A stretch of 35,676 nt of DNA from contig CATLBX010000004.1 of the NCBI GenBank assembly GCA_949879855.1, positions 1 to 35,676 on the forward strand, written 5' to 3'. Shown here in pieces: positions 16,022 through 23,750 of this stretch. The position numbers were made by a program, and so were the translations under genes. The notes under the pieces are model-generated. The model searched no databases. It had not been told where the DNA came from and saw nothing but the letters and a program-made list of their open reading frames with translations. Position 1 is the first letter of the stretch, and every line of letters begins with the position of its first letter. This DNA comes from an uncultured Coriobacteriia bacterium (lineage in GTDB: Bacteria; Actinomycetota; Coriobacteriia; Coriobacteriales; QAMH01).

Positions 16022-17077
16022 CTAGGGGCGCACGATCTTTCCACGCACGCTCGAGATGCGCACCGTCGCGCCGGTGTGCGGGGCCTCGATCATCTGACCG
16101 TTACCGATGTACAGGCCGCAGTGGCCCGCGTGGCAAGCGACGACGTCACCCGGTTGCGGGTCGCTCACCTCGGGCATGGCCCAGAAGTCCTGGGAGACGT
16201 AGGCGTGACCGAAGCTGCCCGTCAGCGCCCAGCTCACGAGACCGGAGCAGTCAAAGGCGCTGGAACTGCTCGCACCGTAGACGTAGGGCAGGCCAATGGC
16301 CGAGTAGGCACGCTCGACCGCGCTGGAGCCACCGACGTTGCCACTGGGACGCGAGGAGCTGCTGCTCTTGCTGCCACTGCCACCGCCACTGTTGCCACCG
16401 CTGGAAACCGAGGGGAAGTACGCCGCGCTTGCCGCAGCCGCGGCCTGGGCCTGGGCTGCCTGCTCTTGCTCGAGAAGTTCCTGGTACTCGGAGCTCAGGC
16501 CGTTGTAGATGGACTGGTACTGGGCGGTCTTGGATTCGATTTCGGTCCTGTAGGACGCGGCGATGTCGAGCTGGCGCTGGGCCTCGGCCTGCTTGGCGTC
16601 AAGATCTGCCTTGGCGGCATCGAGCTCGGCCTTTGCCTGCTTGCTGCTCACCACGAGGTCGGCATCTTCCGCGTTGAGCGTGTTGAGGGTGTCCCACACG
16701 GTCGCGAAGTCATCGAAGGAACCCACGCCCATGAGCACGTCGAGGTAGGTCATGGAACCTGAGCGGTACATCGAGGTCGCACGCGTCTCGATGCGCGTCT
16801 GCAGCGAGTTGATCTTTGCCTGGGCGTCGTTGATGCGTTGCTGGCATTCCTCGGCTTCGGCGACGGCCTGGTCATGATTGCGGTTTGCGAGGTTGAAGTC
16901 GTCGACGGCAAGGGAGAGCTCGTCATTGAGCGCGTTGAGCTGCGCGGAGACGCTCTGGATTTCGGCCTGCTTCTGCGCGGCCGTGACGGCACCAGCGCTC
17001 ACGGGAAAGAGCGTCAAGGCGAGTGCCGCGGACAACACGAATGCCAGGGCCGCCTTGCGCTTCATTGGGATATGCAT
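16022..17077 (-). CDS. Secreted CwlO/RipC-like NlpC/P60 endopeptidase (second coiled-coil paralogue)
   Basis: A 351-residue exported protein with a signal peptide (KAALAFVLSAALALTLFPVSAGA, about residues 7-29). A long coiled coil (30-215) is strongly similar to that of its neighbour (TAAQKQAE, ATSMYRSGSMTYLDVLMG, FATVWDTLNTLNAEDADLV). A G/S-rich linker precedes the NlpC/P60 domain, with Cys277 (FDCSGLVSWALTG) and His319 (GHCGLYIGNG). The ATG at 17077 has AGGA 9-10 bases upstream; the in-frame ATG at 17065 has no such site. The coil-plus-hydrolase layout again suggests control by FtsEX. The leader contains TACCATAG, shared with the 15883 gene. Confidence 0.92.
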   Translation of the reverse strand: MHIPMKRKAALAFVLSAALALTLFPVSAGAVTAAQKQAEIQSVSAQLNALNDELSLAVDDFNLANRNHDQAVAEAEECQQRINDAQAKINSLQTRIETRATSMYRSGSMTYLDVLMGVGSFDDFATVWDTLNTLNAEDADLVVSSKQAKAELDAAKADLDAKQAEAQRQLDIAASYRTEIESKTAQYQSIYNGLSSEYQELLEQEQAAQAQAAAAASAAYFPSVSSGGNSGGGSGSKSSSSSRPSGNVGGSSAVERAYSAIGLPYVYGASSSSAFDCSGLVSWALTGSFGHAYVSQDFWAMPEVSDPQPGDVVACHAGHCGLYIGNGQMIEAPHTGATVRISSVRGKIVRP

Positions 17078-17258
17078 AGTTAAGAATCCTAACTGCCCGC
17101 TCACACCCGGACCCCGGAGCAGACGGTTTGCTTCGCTCGTTGAGCGTCTATGGTAACACCCGCGCGTGCTCCTGTCTAAAAACGCAGTTCCGCACCACAA
17201 TATCTTGATATGCGCAGGCTCGAAAACACTACGCACCCCTGTCGATACAACAGTGGCG
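17078..17258 (-). promoter_or_regulatory. Leader/promoter region of the 16022-17077 hydrolase gene
   Basis: No gene fits here. On the minus strand TAGACA and TACCAT are 17 bases apart, at about 17173 and 17150, a fair -35/-10 pair. The sequence GGTGnTACCATAG also occurs upstream of the 15883 hydrolase gene. The roughly 70 bases between this point and the start codon are GC-rich and could fold, but I could not match them to a known riboswitch. Confidence 0.4.
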
Positions 17259-18161
17259 CTACGAGAAGGAGAGGCAGAAGGCGTCGAGCAGGAGGACGGC
17301 GAGGTGTTGCTCCCAACGCTCGCCCGAAACCACGCCGACGACCTCCGAATAGCCCTGGGTGGGAATCTCGATGATGACGCGTCGCGGCGTCGTCTTTGCC
17401 GATGACAGGGCGATGCCGATGCGACGCGCAAACATGAAGTCATCGGAGAACTCGATGAGCGGAATACCGTCCTGGCCATCGACCTCGTTCGAGGTGATGC
17501 CAACCATGAGCATGTTGGAAGGAGGAAACGCCTCGAGCGCATCGGCGCTCATGACATGCGCGTCTTCGGAAGTGGCGCGGGCGAGGTTCGCCACGCGCGA
17601 GGCGACCCCGCGGCCGATTTCGTCCAGCCCGTAGAAGCACGCCTCCATCTTCTCAAGCGCCTCGGCCGCACGCGCGAAGCCCATCTGGGCACCTTCGGCA
17701 CTCGTCGGCTCCTTGCCCTCCCAGGCATGGCGCAGGCGCTCGATTGCATCGTAGGTGGTGGTACCCGCGATGCCATCGTCCATGATTCCCACGCTCAGCT
17801 GGAAGTCACGCAGGGCACGCTCGGTGTGCGCCCCGAAGATGCCGTCGGACTTACCGACGACGAAGCCGAGCACTTCGAGAATCTTCTGCAGCGATCGCAC
17901 GTCGGCGCCGTGGAAATGGGGCATGCGCAGGTAGAGCATGCGGTCGCCGAGTGCGAAGCTCGCGTCGACCAGCGCCGACCAGGCCTGCTGGTCGACGAAG
18001 TCGCCCGGCGGTAGCCCCTCAGATTGCCTAAACTTCCTGACCGCATCGCACGTGCGCTGGAGATACGCGCCATCGACGGCAAGCTCGTAGCCCATGACGC
18101 GCAGGCGTCGTTGCACGTCCTCCACGGCGGCACCGTGATCGTTGCGGCCAATCGTCCTCAT
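17259..18161 (-). CDS. Cytoplasmic protein with two peptidoglycan-binding domains (CwlM-like layout)
   Basis: A 300-residue protein without a signal peptide or membrane helix. Two PG_binding_1 modules lie at about 1-65 (VEDVQRRLRVMGYELAVDGAY, VRKFRQSEGLPPG) and 80-140 (VRSLQKILEVLGFVVGKSDGIFG, LRDFQLSVGIMDDGIAG). The C-terminal half (about 175-300) has no metal-binding amidase motif that I can see. Mycobacterial CwlM also has two such modules, lacks a signal peptide, and regulates MurA rather than cutting the wall. The resemblance in layout is seen; the function is inference. The ATG at 18161 has GAGG 6 bases upstream, and the gene starts 7 bases after the stop of the polyprenyl synthetase, so the two form an operon. 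Confidence 0.7.
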   Translation of the reverse strand: MRTIGRNDHGAAVEDVQRRLRVMGYELAVDGAYLQRTCDAVRKFRQSEGLPPGDFVDQQAWSALVDASFALGDRMLYLRMPHFHGADVRSLQKILEVLGFVVGKSDGIFGAHTERALRDFQLSVGIMDDGIAGTTTYDAIERLRHAWEGKEPTSAEGAQMGFARAAEALEKMEACFYGLDEIGRGVASRVANLARATSEDAHVMSADALEAFPPSNMLMVGITSNEVDGQDGIPLIEFSDDFMFARRIGIALSSAKTTPRRVIIEIPTQGYSEVVGVVSGERWEQHLAVLLLDAFCLSFS

Positions 18162-18168
18162 GGGCGCC

Positions 18169-19188
18169 TCAGCTCAACCGGCTCACGAAGAAGTCGCCCA
18201 TCGAGACGAGCAGCTTGCGTACGGGGCTTGCGGGCAGGACCTCTTTGATCTCGTCCTGATGGTCGTGGGCGAGCTTGATGGCGTACGACCGGGCAAAATC
18301 GATCGAGCCGGCCTCCTGCATGATCTGCACGGCACGCTCGAGGCGTGCCGGGTCGGTCTCCTTCGAGGAGAGGATGTCGATGAGCTCGTCGTGTACGGCG
18401 CCGTCCGTGTGCTCGAGCGCGTGCACGACGACAAGCGTGCGCTTGCCCTCGGTGATGTCGCCGCGGAAGTCCTTGCGCGTGGCCTCCTCGGTACCGACGA
18501 GGTTGAGCAGATCGTCCTGGATCTGGAAGGCCAGTCCGGTCGACATGCCGTAGGCGCGCAGGGCCTCGACCTGCTCCTCGCTGCCACCGCCGATGATGGC
18601 GCCGACGGCGAGCGGCACGCCACCCGAATAGAACGCGGTCTTGTGGGCCGCCATGGTCAGGTAGTCCTCAACGGTGATGTCGAAGCGCTCGTCGCGCGCC
18701 CAACCGATGTCGAGCGCCTGGCCCTCGATGGTGCGCGTCGTCATGTCGACGAGCTCCTTGAGCACGCGCAGCTTGACCGCATCGGAAAGCGAGTCGTCCA
18801 CGAGCACGGTGCCCGTGACGAGCGACAGCGCCAGGTCGCCCGCGTTGATGGCGAGGCCTTCGCCAATCTGATGATGCAGGCAGGGCTTGCCGCGCCTGAG
18901 CTGAGACTCGTCGGCGATGTCGTCGTGGATGAGCGCGGCGGTATGGAAGTGCTCGATGGCCGCGCCGGCGGCACGAGCCCTGTCGTCGTCACCGCCCACC
19001 GCCCGACACGCGAGCATGCAGATGAGCGGGCGATGACGCTTGCCCGCGTTGTTCGAGAACTCGGAGAGCGGCCCGTAGAGATAGCGCCACATGTCGGGAT
19101 GCGTGCCCTCTCCGAAGAACCCGGCCATGTATTCGTCGAAGCTTGCCGTCTTCTCGTTCAGAAACTTCTCGAAGATATGATTGACCAT
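18169..19188 (-). CDS. Polyprenyl (isoprenyl) diphosphate synthase
   Basis: A 339-residue all-helical enzyme that extends allylic diphosphates with isopentenyl diphosphate. The first aspartate-rich motif is intact (D89-D90-I-A-D93 in LIHDDIADESQLRRGKPC), and GKRHRPLICML holds the IPP-binding residues. The second motif reads QIQDDLLNL (D225, D226), with Asn229 where DDxxD would have its last aspartate. It should make a farnesyl, geranylgeranyl or longer chain for quinones or lipid carriers; chain length cannot be predicted. The ATG at 19188 has GGAGGT about 12 bases upstream. It is the first gene of a two-gene operon with the peptidoglycan-binding protein, which fits a lipid-carrier role. Confidence 0.9.
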   Translation of the reverse strand: MVNHIFEKFLNEKTASFDEYMAGFFGEGTHPDMWRYLYGPLSEFSNNAGKRHRPLICMLACRAVGGDDDRARAAGAAIEHFHTAALIHDDIADESQLRRGKPCLHHQIGEGLAINAGDLALSLVTGTVLVDDSLSDAVKLRVLKELVDMTTRTIEGQALDIGWARDERFDITVEDYLTMAAHKTAFYSGGVPLAVGAIIGGGSEEQVEALRAYGMSTGLAFQIQDDLLNLVGTEEATRKDFRGDITEGKRTLVVVHALEHTDGAVHDELIDILSSKETDPARLERAVQIMQEAGSIDFARSYAIKLAHDHQDEIKEVLPASPVRKLLVSMGDFFVSRLS

Positions 19189-19240
19189 GCTATTGCGCGT
19201 ACCTCCGCAACGAAAAGGCGCTGGGTGCCGTAATCGCCAA

Positions 19241-19624
19241 CTAGCCCTTCATGTTCTTGCGATAACGCACGAACGTCTCGGCCTGGGCCTTGGTGACGTC
19301 AAGACCGTAGTTCTTGTCGTGCAGCTCCTCTTCACCGACGCGACGGTCGAACTTGCGCTTGCCGTTGACGATGACGCGCTCGATCTCTGGGTCTGCGCCT
19401 TCCTCGGCGGGAGGGGCAAAGACGATGTTGACGGGAACCCTGATGGCGCCGTGAGCGGTGAGGTAGCCGTCCTCATCCTCGGTAACCATCCACTCGATGT
19501 GACCGGGACGGTCGAGAACGAGCGGGCTGTCCTTCATGTGCTCTTCGAGATCGAGTGACGCAAGCGCTGCGACGCGGTATTCCGGCAGCCTGTGGGCCGT
19601 CGTGGAGTTTCCAAACAATGCCAT
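19241..19624 (-). CDS. Uncharacterised 127-residue protein
   Basis: I do not recognise this protein. It begins MALFGNSTTAHRLPEYRVA, has no signal peptide or membrane helix, and is acidic with charged segments (DLEEHMKDSPLV, WMVTEDEDGYLTAHGAI, PPAEEGADPEIERVIVNGKR). The alternating hydrophobic stretches in the middle suggest beta strands. The ATG at 19624 is well supported by AGGGGGAA upstream; the longer open frame reads through tRNA-Leu and is not real. It lies between tRNA-Leu and the polyprenyl synthetase operon. Coding status is supported by the ribosome-binding site and by an open frame with normal codon use for this genome. Confidence 0.75.
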   Translation of the reverse strand: MALFGNSTTAHRLPEYRVAALASLDLEEHMKDSPLVLDRPGHIEWMVTEDEDGYLTAHGAIRVPVNIVFAPPAEEGADPEIERVIVNGKRKFDRRVGEEELHDKNYGLDVTKAQAETFVRYRKNMKG

Positions 19625-19698
19625 ATTTTCCCCCTTGGTCGTGCGTTCCCTCTTGTGCAACCATTGTATATCTTCGCGCGGCGCAAATGAGCGCGATT

Positions 19699-19784
<86 letters not shown>

Positions 19785-19818
19785 ACATGCGGGCTCCTAA
19801 TGCTATCACTGCATGGGG

Positions 19819-20286
19819 TTATTCGTGAACAAAGAATATCGTATCGAGAATGGTGTAGTACCAGGTTTGCGGCGCGGTGATGCTCTTCTCGTCAAGATGG
19901 TCGGGAAGTCTCGAGGCATTGTCGACCGTGCCCTGCTCGTTCGTGACCACGGCCGAGCTCTCCCCTTCCCTGACCCAGCCCAGATCCGAACGCGCCTGGT
20001 TCTCGATGCCCTCCTCGGTCTGCAGGGCGTCGTTCTCGGCCTGGACCGCCTCGTTGCGCTCGGTCACGGCGTCAAGCTGGGCCTGAAGGCGCTGCTCGGT
20101 GCGCATCGTCTTGTAGTAATCGCGGCCAACGGGATAGAGGACGACGATGGCGAGGATGATGACGCAGCCGACGATGGCCAGCGTGCGCCATGAGCGCTCG
20201 CGCTTGCGCACCCTGGGGGCGTCCGTGCGCTGCGAGGGCTTGCGTCTCTTGCCGTCCTTCGTCTTCTTGTCCGACTTTGCGCCCAT
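19819..20286 (-). CDS. FtsB/DivIC-like septum formation protein
   Basis: A 155-residue bitopic membrane protein: a basic cytoplasmic tail (1-32, KTKDGKRRKPSQR), one membrane helix (about 35-52, TLAIVGCVIILAIVVLYPV), a coiled coil (about 60-95, RLQAQLDAVTERNEAVQAEN) and a short domain with the GIENQARSDLGWVREGE pattern of the DivIC/FtsB family. Such proteins bridge FtsL and FtsQ/DivIB in the divisome. The ATG at 20286 has AGGA 5 bases before it and lies 6 bases after the mazG stop. It is the last gene of ftsE-ftsX-mazG-ftsB, all concerned with division or housekeeping. The length and basic N-terminal tail resemble actinobacterial forms. Confidence 0.88.
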   Translation of the reverse strand: MGAKSDKKTKDGKRRKPSQRTDAPRVRKRERSWRTLAIVGCVIILAIVVLYPVGRDYYKTMRTEQRLQAQLDAVTERNEAVQAENDALQTEEGIENQARSDLGWVREGESSAVVTNEQGTVDNASRLPDHLDEKSITAPQTWYYTILDTIFFVHE

Positions 20287-20292
20287 ACCGTC

Positions 20293-20709
20293 CTACTCGA
20301 AGTCGCCCGACGTGGTCTCGAGCTCCGTCTTCGCGCGTTGCCAGAGCTCGACGAGTTGTGCCGTCGTCATGTCGTGCAGCGGGCCTTCCCCAGCTTGCGA
20401 GGCGAGGCGTTCCATCATGCCCCAGCGGCGCCGGAACTTGTCACAGGCACGGTCAAGCGCGTCCTCGGCATCGATGCCCTCCTTGCGGGCCACGTTGACG
20501 AGCGTGAACAGCACGTCGCCAAGCTCCTCGACCTGGTTGTCGCTTCCGGGCACAGCGTCCTTGAATTCGCCGACCTCCTCGCGCACCTTGTCCCAGACCT
20601 GCTCGACGCTCTCCCACTCGAAGCCTGCGGCGACGGCCCGCTCGGATATGAGCTGCGCCTGTCTCAGGGCGGGCAGGTCGCGGGGGATGTCGGCAAACGC
20701 CTGCGGCAT
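20293..20709 (-). CDS. mazG: MazG-type nucleoside triphosphate pyrophosphohydrolase
   Basis: A 138-residue single-domain MazG protein; E. coli MazG has two such domains. The metal-binding helices are clear: KVREEVGEFKDAV (the ExxE part) and EELGDVLFTLVNVARKEGID (the ExxD part). MazG hydrolyses NTPs to NMP and pyrophosphate, clearing damaged nucleotides or lowering alarmone levels. The ATG follows the ftsX stop codon with no gap (TAG-ATG), so it is translationally coupled to ftsX. Its place inside an ftsEX-ftsB operon may simply reflect shared expression. Confidence 0.92.
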   Translation of the reverse strand: MPQAFADIPRDLPALRQAQLISERAVAAGFEWESVEQVWDKVREEVGEFKDAVPGSDNQVEELGDVLFTLVNVARKEGIDAEDALDRACDKFRRRWGMMERLASQAGEGPLHDMTTAQLVELWQRAKTELETTSGDFE

Positions 20710-21633
20710 CTAGACCTTGAGGTAGCGGCGCATCGCGATGGCCGAGCCCAACATGCCGATGAACACGCCGGCCACGATGAGCACGAGATAGATGGCGGAG
20801 TACACGCCCGGGTCGACCGACAGCGGCAGGAAGCTCACCATGTTCTCGAGGGCGGGGAACACCGTCACGCGCACGAGCGATAAGACGATGATCGCGAACA
20901 GGGCGCCCACCAGCGCCTGTAGCGCGCCTTCCGTCACGAACGGTCCACGAATGAAGCCGTTGGTGGCACCCACCAGACGCATGATCGAGATCTCGCGCCT
21001 GCGTGCCAGAATCGCGAGGCGGATCGTGTTGTTAAGGAAGACGAGCGAGATGAACACGAGCAGCACGACCGCCACGATGCACGCATAGCGGATGACGTTG
21101 GTGACGGCGAAGAGGCGCTCGACCGTGCCCTGCCCGTACTTGATGGAGTCGGACGGGTCCTCGGGATTGTCGGCGATCGCCGTGAAGGTCTCGCTTCCGA
21201 GAATCGCGCTCACCGTGTCTTGCACCTTGTGCGTGTCACGCAGCGTGATGACGTAGGTGCGCGGCAGCGGGTTGCCATCGAGCTGGTTGACGATGTCGGG
21301 GTTGTTCGCGGTCTGGCGCTGGAAGTCCTCCAGGACCTGGTCCTTGTTGCGGAAATCGACCGAGGCAATGTTGCCCGCGTCGTTCTCGAGCGTCTTGAGA
21401 TAGTTGTCGAGGCTCGTTATCTGCTCGTCGGTGGCCTCGTCCGAGATGTAGAGGCGCACGTTGACCTCGTCCTCGAACGAGGAGGCGAGGTTGCCGATCA
21501 TGATCGAGATGATGATGGTCACGCCGATCATGAGAAGGGACAGGAAGATGGTGACGATGCCACCGATGGTCGTGCCGAGATTGCGGCGCGAGCTGATGAT
21601 GGACTCTTTGAGGAAGTAGATGATCTTAGACAT
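20710..21633 (-). CDS. ftsX: Cell division protein FtsX
   Basis: A 307-residue integral membrane protein, the permease-like partner of FtsE. It has one N-terminal membrane helix (GGIVTIFLSLLMIGVTIIIS, about residues 22-45), a large extracytoplasmic domain (about 46-170, VRLYISDEATDEQITSL) and three C-terminal helices of the FtsX/MacB type (ACIVAVVLLVFISLVFLNNT; ALVGALFAIIVLSLV; AIYLVLIVAGVFIGMLG). The extracytoplasmic loop is the part that activates CwlO/RipC-like hydrolases in other Gram-positives. The ATG at 21633 overlaps the ftsE stop by 8 bases. The longer open frame upstream is a shadow of ftsE. Confidence 0.95.
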   Translation of the reverse strand: MSKIIYFLKESIISSRRNLGTTIGGIVTIFLSLLMIGVTIIISIMIGNLASSFEDEVNVRLYISDEATDEQITSLDNYLKTLENDAGNIASVDFRNKDQVLEDFQRQTANNPDIVNQLDGNPLPRTYVITLRDTHKVQDTVSAILGSETFTAIADNPEDPSDSIKYGQGTVERLFAVTNVIRYACIVAVVLLVFISLVFLNNTIRLAILARRREISIMRLVGATNGFIRGPFVTEGALQALVGALFAIIVLSLVRVTVFPALENMVSFLPLSVDPGVYSAIYLVLIVAGVFIGMLGSAIAMRRYLKV

Positions 21634-22672
21634 CGTATCCGTACACTCCCTTCTTCTGATCGCGGACGAGCGTGCCGTTCTCGAGGGCGAGCACGCGACG
21701 GCGCATCTGGTCGACCATCTCGCGGTCGTGCGTGGCGACGAGAATGGTCGTGCCCGTGCGGTTAATGCGCTCGAGCAGACGCATGATGCCCAGGGAGGTC
21801 TGGGGATCGAGGTTACCAGTCGGCTCGTCGCAGATGAGGATGGGCGGACGGTTGACGATGGAACGCGCGATGGACACGCGCTGCTGCTCGCCGCCGGAAA
21901 GCTGGTCGGGAAGCTTGTCCATCTTGTCCTCGAGGCCGACGAGGCGCAGGACCTCGGGGACCTGGGTGCGGATGACATGGCGTGACTTGCCGATTACCTC
22001 AAGCGCGAAGGCGACGTTCTCGAACGCCGTCTTGTTGGGAAGGAGCTTGAAGTCCTGAAACACGCAGCCGACGCTGCGACGCAGGTACGGGATGCGCCAG
22101 TTCTTGATGGTGCGCAGGTTCTCGCCAGCGACGACGAGCTCGCCGCTCGTGGGAACGATTTCGCGGTTGAGCATGCGGATGAAGGTCGACTTGCCCGAGC
22201 CGGAGTGGCCGACGAGGAACAGGAACTCGCCCGAGCGGATGTCGAGCGTGATGTTGGCGAGCGCGGGCCTGTTGGGCTGCGCCGGGTACACCTTGGTGAC
22301 GTTTCGCATCGAGATGACGACCGGGCCGAGGTTCTGTTTCGCGTTCTCGTCGAGCGCGAGGTCGGCATAGGAGCCAACGGCCTCGGTGGCTGCCGGCATG
22401 CTGGAAGTGGACAGCGGATTCATCTGTCCCGTCTGGTTGGGCTGGGCCGCCTGACGCTGACGCCCGGTGGCACCCGCGACGTTGCGACGAACATCGACGT
22501 TGCTCTCGGCGTCGATACGCGGAAGGCGCGCATCCATCTGCCTGGTCACGCGCGGGTCGTTTGCCGGACGTTGTTCGTTTGCTTGGGGCGCGTGGGCCGA
22601 TTGCCCGCGCGACTTTGACGAGCGGCCGCCCGCTGCATGGGCGCCACGCGACGATTTGCCGAATATTGCCAC
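21626..22672 (-). CDS. ftsE: Cell division ATPase FtsE with a long N-terminal extension
   Basis: A 348-residue ABC ATPase. The ABC domain (about 118-348) has Walker A GHSGSGKST (155-163), the signature LSGGEQQR, Walker B ILICDEPTGNLD and the switch histidine in LVATHDREM. FtsE normally has about 220-230 residues; here about 117 extra residues precede it, rich in A, Q, N, R and S and predicted to be disordered (for example ATGRQRQAAQPNQTGQ). The start is a GTG at 22672 with GGAG 7 bases upstream. No comparable site lies before the ATG at the usual FtsE start, so I accept the extension. The gene overlaps ftsX by 8 bases. FtsEX uses ATP to switch septal wall hydrolases. Confidence 0.93.
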   Translation of the reverse strand: MAIFGKSSRGAHAAGGRSSKSRGQSAHAPQANEQRPANDPRVTRQMDARLPRIDAESNVDVRRNVAGATGRQRQAAQPNQTGQMNPLSTSSMPAATEAVGSYADLALDENAKQNLGPVVISMRNVTKVYPAQPNRPALANITLDIRSGEFLFLVGHSGSGKSTFIRMLNREIVPTSGELVVAGENLRTIKNWRIPYLRRSVGCVFQDFKLLPNKTAFENVAFALEVIGKSRHVIRTQVPEVLRLVGLEDKMDKLPDQLSGGEQQRVSIARSIVNRPPILICDEPTGNLDPQTSLGIMRLLERINRTGTTILVATHDREMVDQMRRRVLALENGTLVRDQKKGVYGYDV

Positions 22673-22782
22673 GTTTCAACTCCGATCTCATTCAGCTTAA
22701 TCGGCTTAGTATTTTAGACCACCGCCCCTGAAGTCCCAACTAAATATTCCGAACATCACAAAGCGTACACGTAGCGAGTCCT

Positions 22783-22813
22783 ATGAGACAAATACCCTGT
22801 GTATTTGTCTCAT
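22783..22813. promoter_or_regulatory. Perfect 13-bp inverted repeat over the tktC stop codon
   Basis: ATGAGACAAATAC and GTATTTGTCTCAT are exact complements separated by 5 bases (CCTGT). The right arm contains the stop codon of the transketolase C-terminal gene. Neither strand has a T-run after it, so it is not a standard terminator. It could be a factor-binding site, an mRNA-stabilising hairpin or an inserted short palindrome. Confidence 0.6.
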
Positions 22814-23748
22814 TTGCGGGCGATGGCGGCGCGGGCCTTGGAGGCGATACCGGCGGCGTCCAGGCCGTACTCGGCAAGGAGCTCGTCGGGCTCGCCACTC
22901 GTGCCGAACATGTCGCGTACGCCGACGCGCTCGAGTGGCACGGGATGGTTCTCGCCGATGATGTCGGCGACGGCCGAACCCAGGCCACCGACCGTGGAAT
23001 GCTCTTCGCAGGTGACGACGCAACCGGTTTTCTGGACGCTGGCGAGCAGCGTGGGCTTGTCGAAGGGCTTGACGCTGAACACGTCGATGACCTCGGCCGA
23101 GATGCCCTCCTTCGCAAGCTCGTCGGCGGCAATGAGCGCCTGGGCGACCTCGATGCCGCCGGCCACGAGCGTGACGTCGGTGCCCTCGCGCAGCACGTAG
23201 GACTTGCCGAGCTCGAGCACGGTGCCCTCTTCGTAGACGGTGGGAACCTTGGCGCGGCCCAGGCGGATGTAGAAGGGACCGGGCGTGGTGGCCGCAATGC
23301 GCACGGCCTGCTTGGCGGCCCAGTAGTCGGCCGGGACGAGAACGTTCATGCCCGGCAGACCGCGCATGAGGCTCACGTCCTCGAGCATCTGGTGGCTGCC
23401 GCCATCGGGGCCGACGGAAATGCCCGCGTGGGTGGGCGCGACCTTGACGTCGAGGTCTGCATAGCAGACGGTGTTGCGGATCTGGTCGTAGCAGCGGCCC
23501 GTACCGAAGGCGGCAAAGCTGCCGGTGAAGACCGTCTTGCCGGCAAGCGAGAGGCCGGCGGCGACGCCAATCATGTTCTGCTCGGCGATACCGACGTTGA
23601 CGAAGCGGTCCGGGTCGAGGTCCTGGAGTTTCTTGGTGGTGGTGGAGCCCGACAGGTCGGCCTCGACGGCCATGATGTCGTAGCCCTCCTTGACGAGCTC
23701 GACGAGCGTTTCGCCATAGCCCTCACGGGTTGCGATGGTCTGCGTCAT
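22810..23748 (-). CDS. Transketolase, C-terminal subunit
   Basis: A 312-residue protein equal to the C-terminal half of transketolase: a pyrimidine-binding domain (about 1-170) with the cofactor-activating glutamate in NVGIAEQNMIGVAAGLSL and the TPP-side segment FAAFGTGRCYDQIRNTV, then a transketolase C-terminal domain (about 185-312, DVTLVAGGIEVAQAL). With the N-terminal subunit it moves two-carbon units between sugar phosphates in the pentose phosphate pathway. The ATG lies 2 bases after the tktN stop, with GGGGAG across that stop, so the pair is coupled. Split transketolases are common in anaerobes. Confidence 0.93.
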   Translation of the reverse strand: MTQTIATREGYGETLVELVKEGYDIMAVEADLSGSTTTKKLQDLDPDRFVNVGIAEQNMIGVAAGLSLAGKTVFTGSFAAFGTGRCYDQIRNTVCYADLDVKVAPTHAGISVGPDGGSHQMLEDVSLMRGLPGMNVLVPADYWAAKQAVRIAATTPGPFYIRLGRAKVPTVYEEGTVLELGKSYVLREGTDVTLVAGGIEVAQALIAADELAKEGISAEVIDVFSVKPFDKPTLLASVQKTGCVVTCEEHSTVGGLGSAVADIIGENHPVPLERVGVRDMFGTSGEPDELLAEYGLDAAGIASKARAAIARK

Positions 23749-23750
23749 GA

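Noticed and set aside
14562-17258. Possible c-di-AMP (ydaO-type) riboswitches upstream of the NlpC/P60 genes
   Set aside because: Such riboswitches are common before wall-hydrolase genes in actinobacteria, but the conserved ydaO core sequences could not be found in any of the three leaders. A covariance-model search would settle it.
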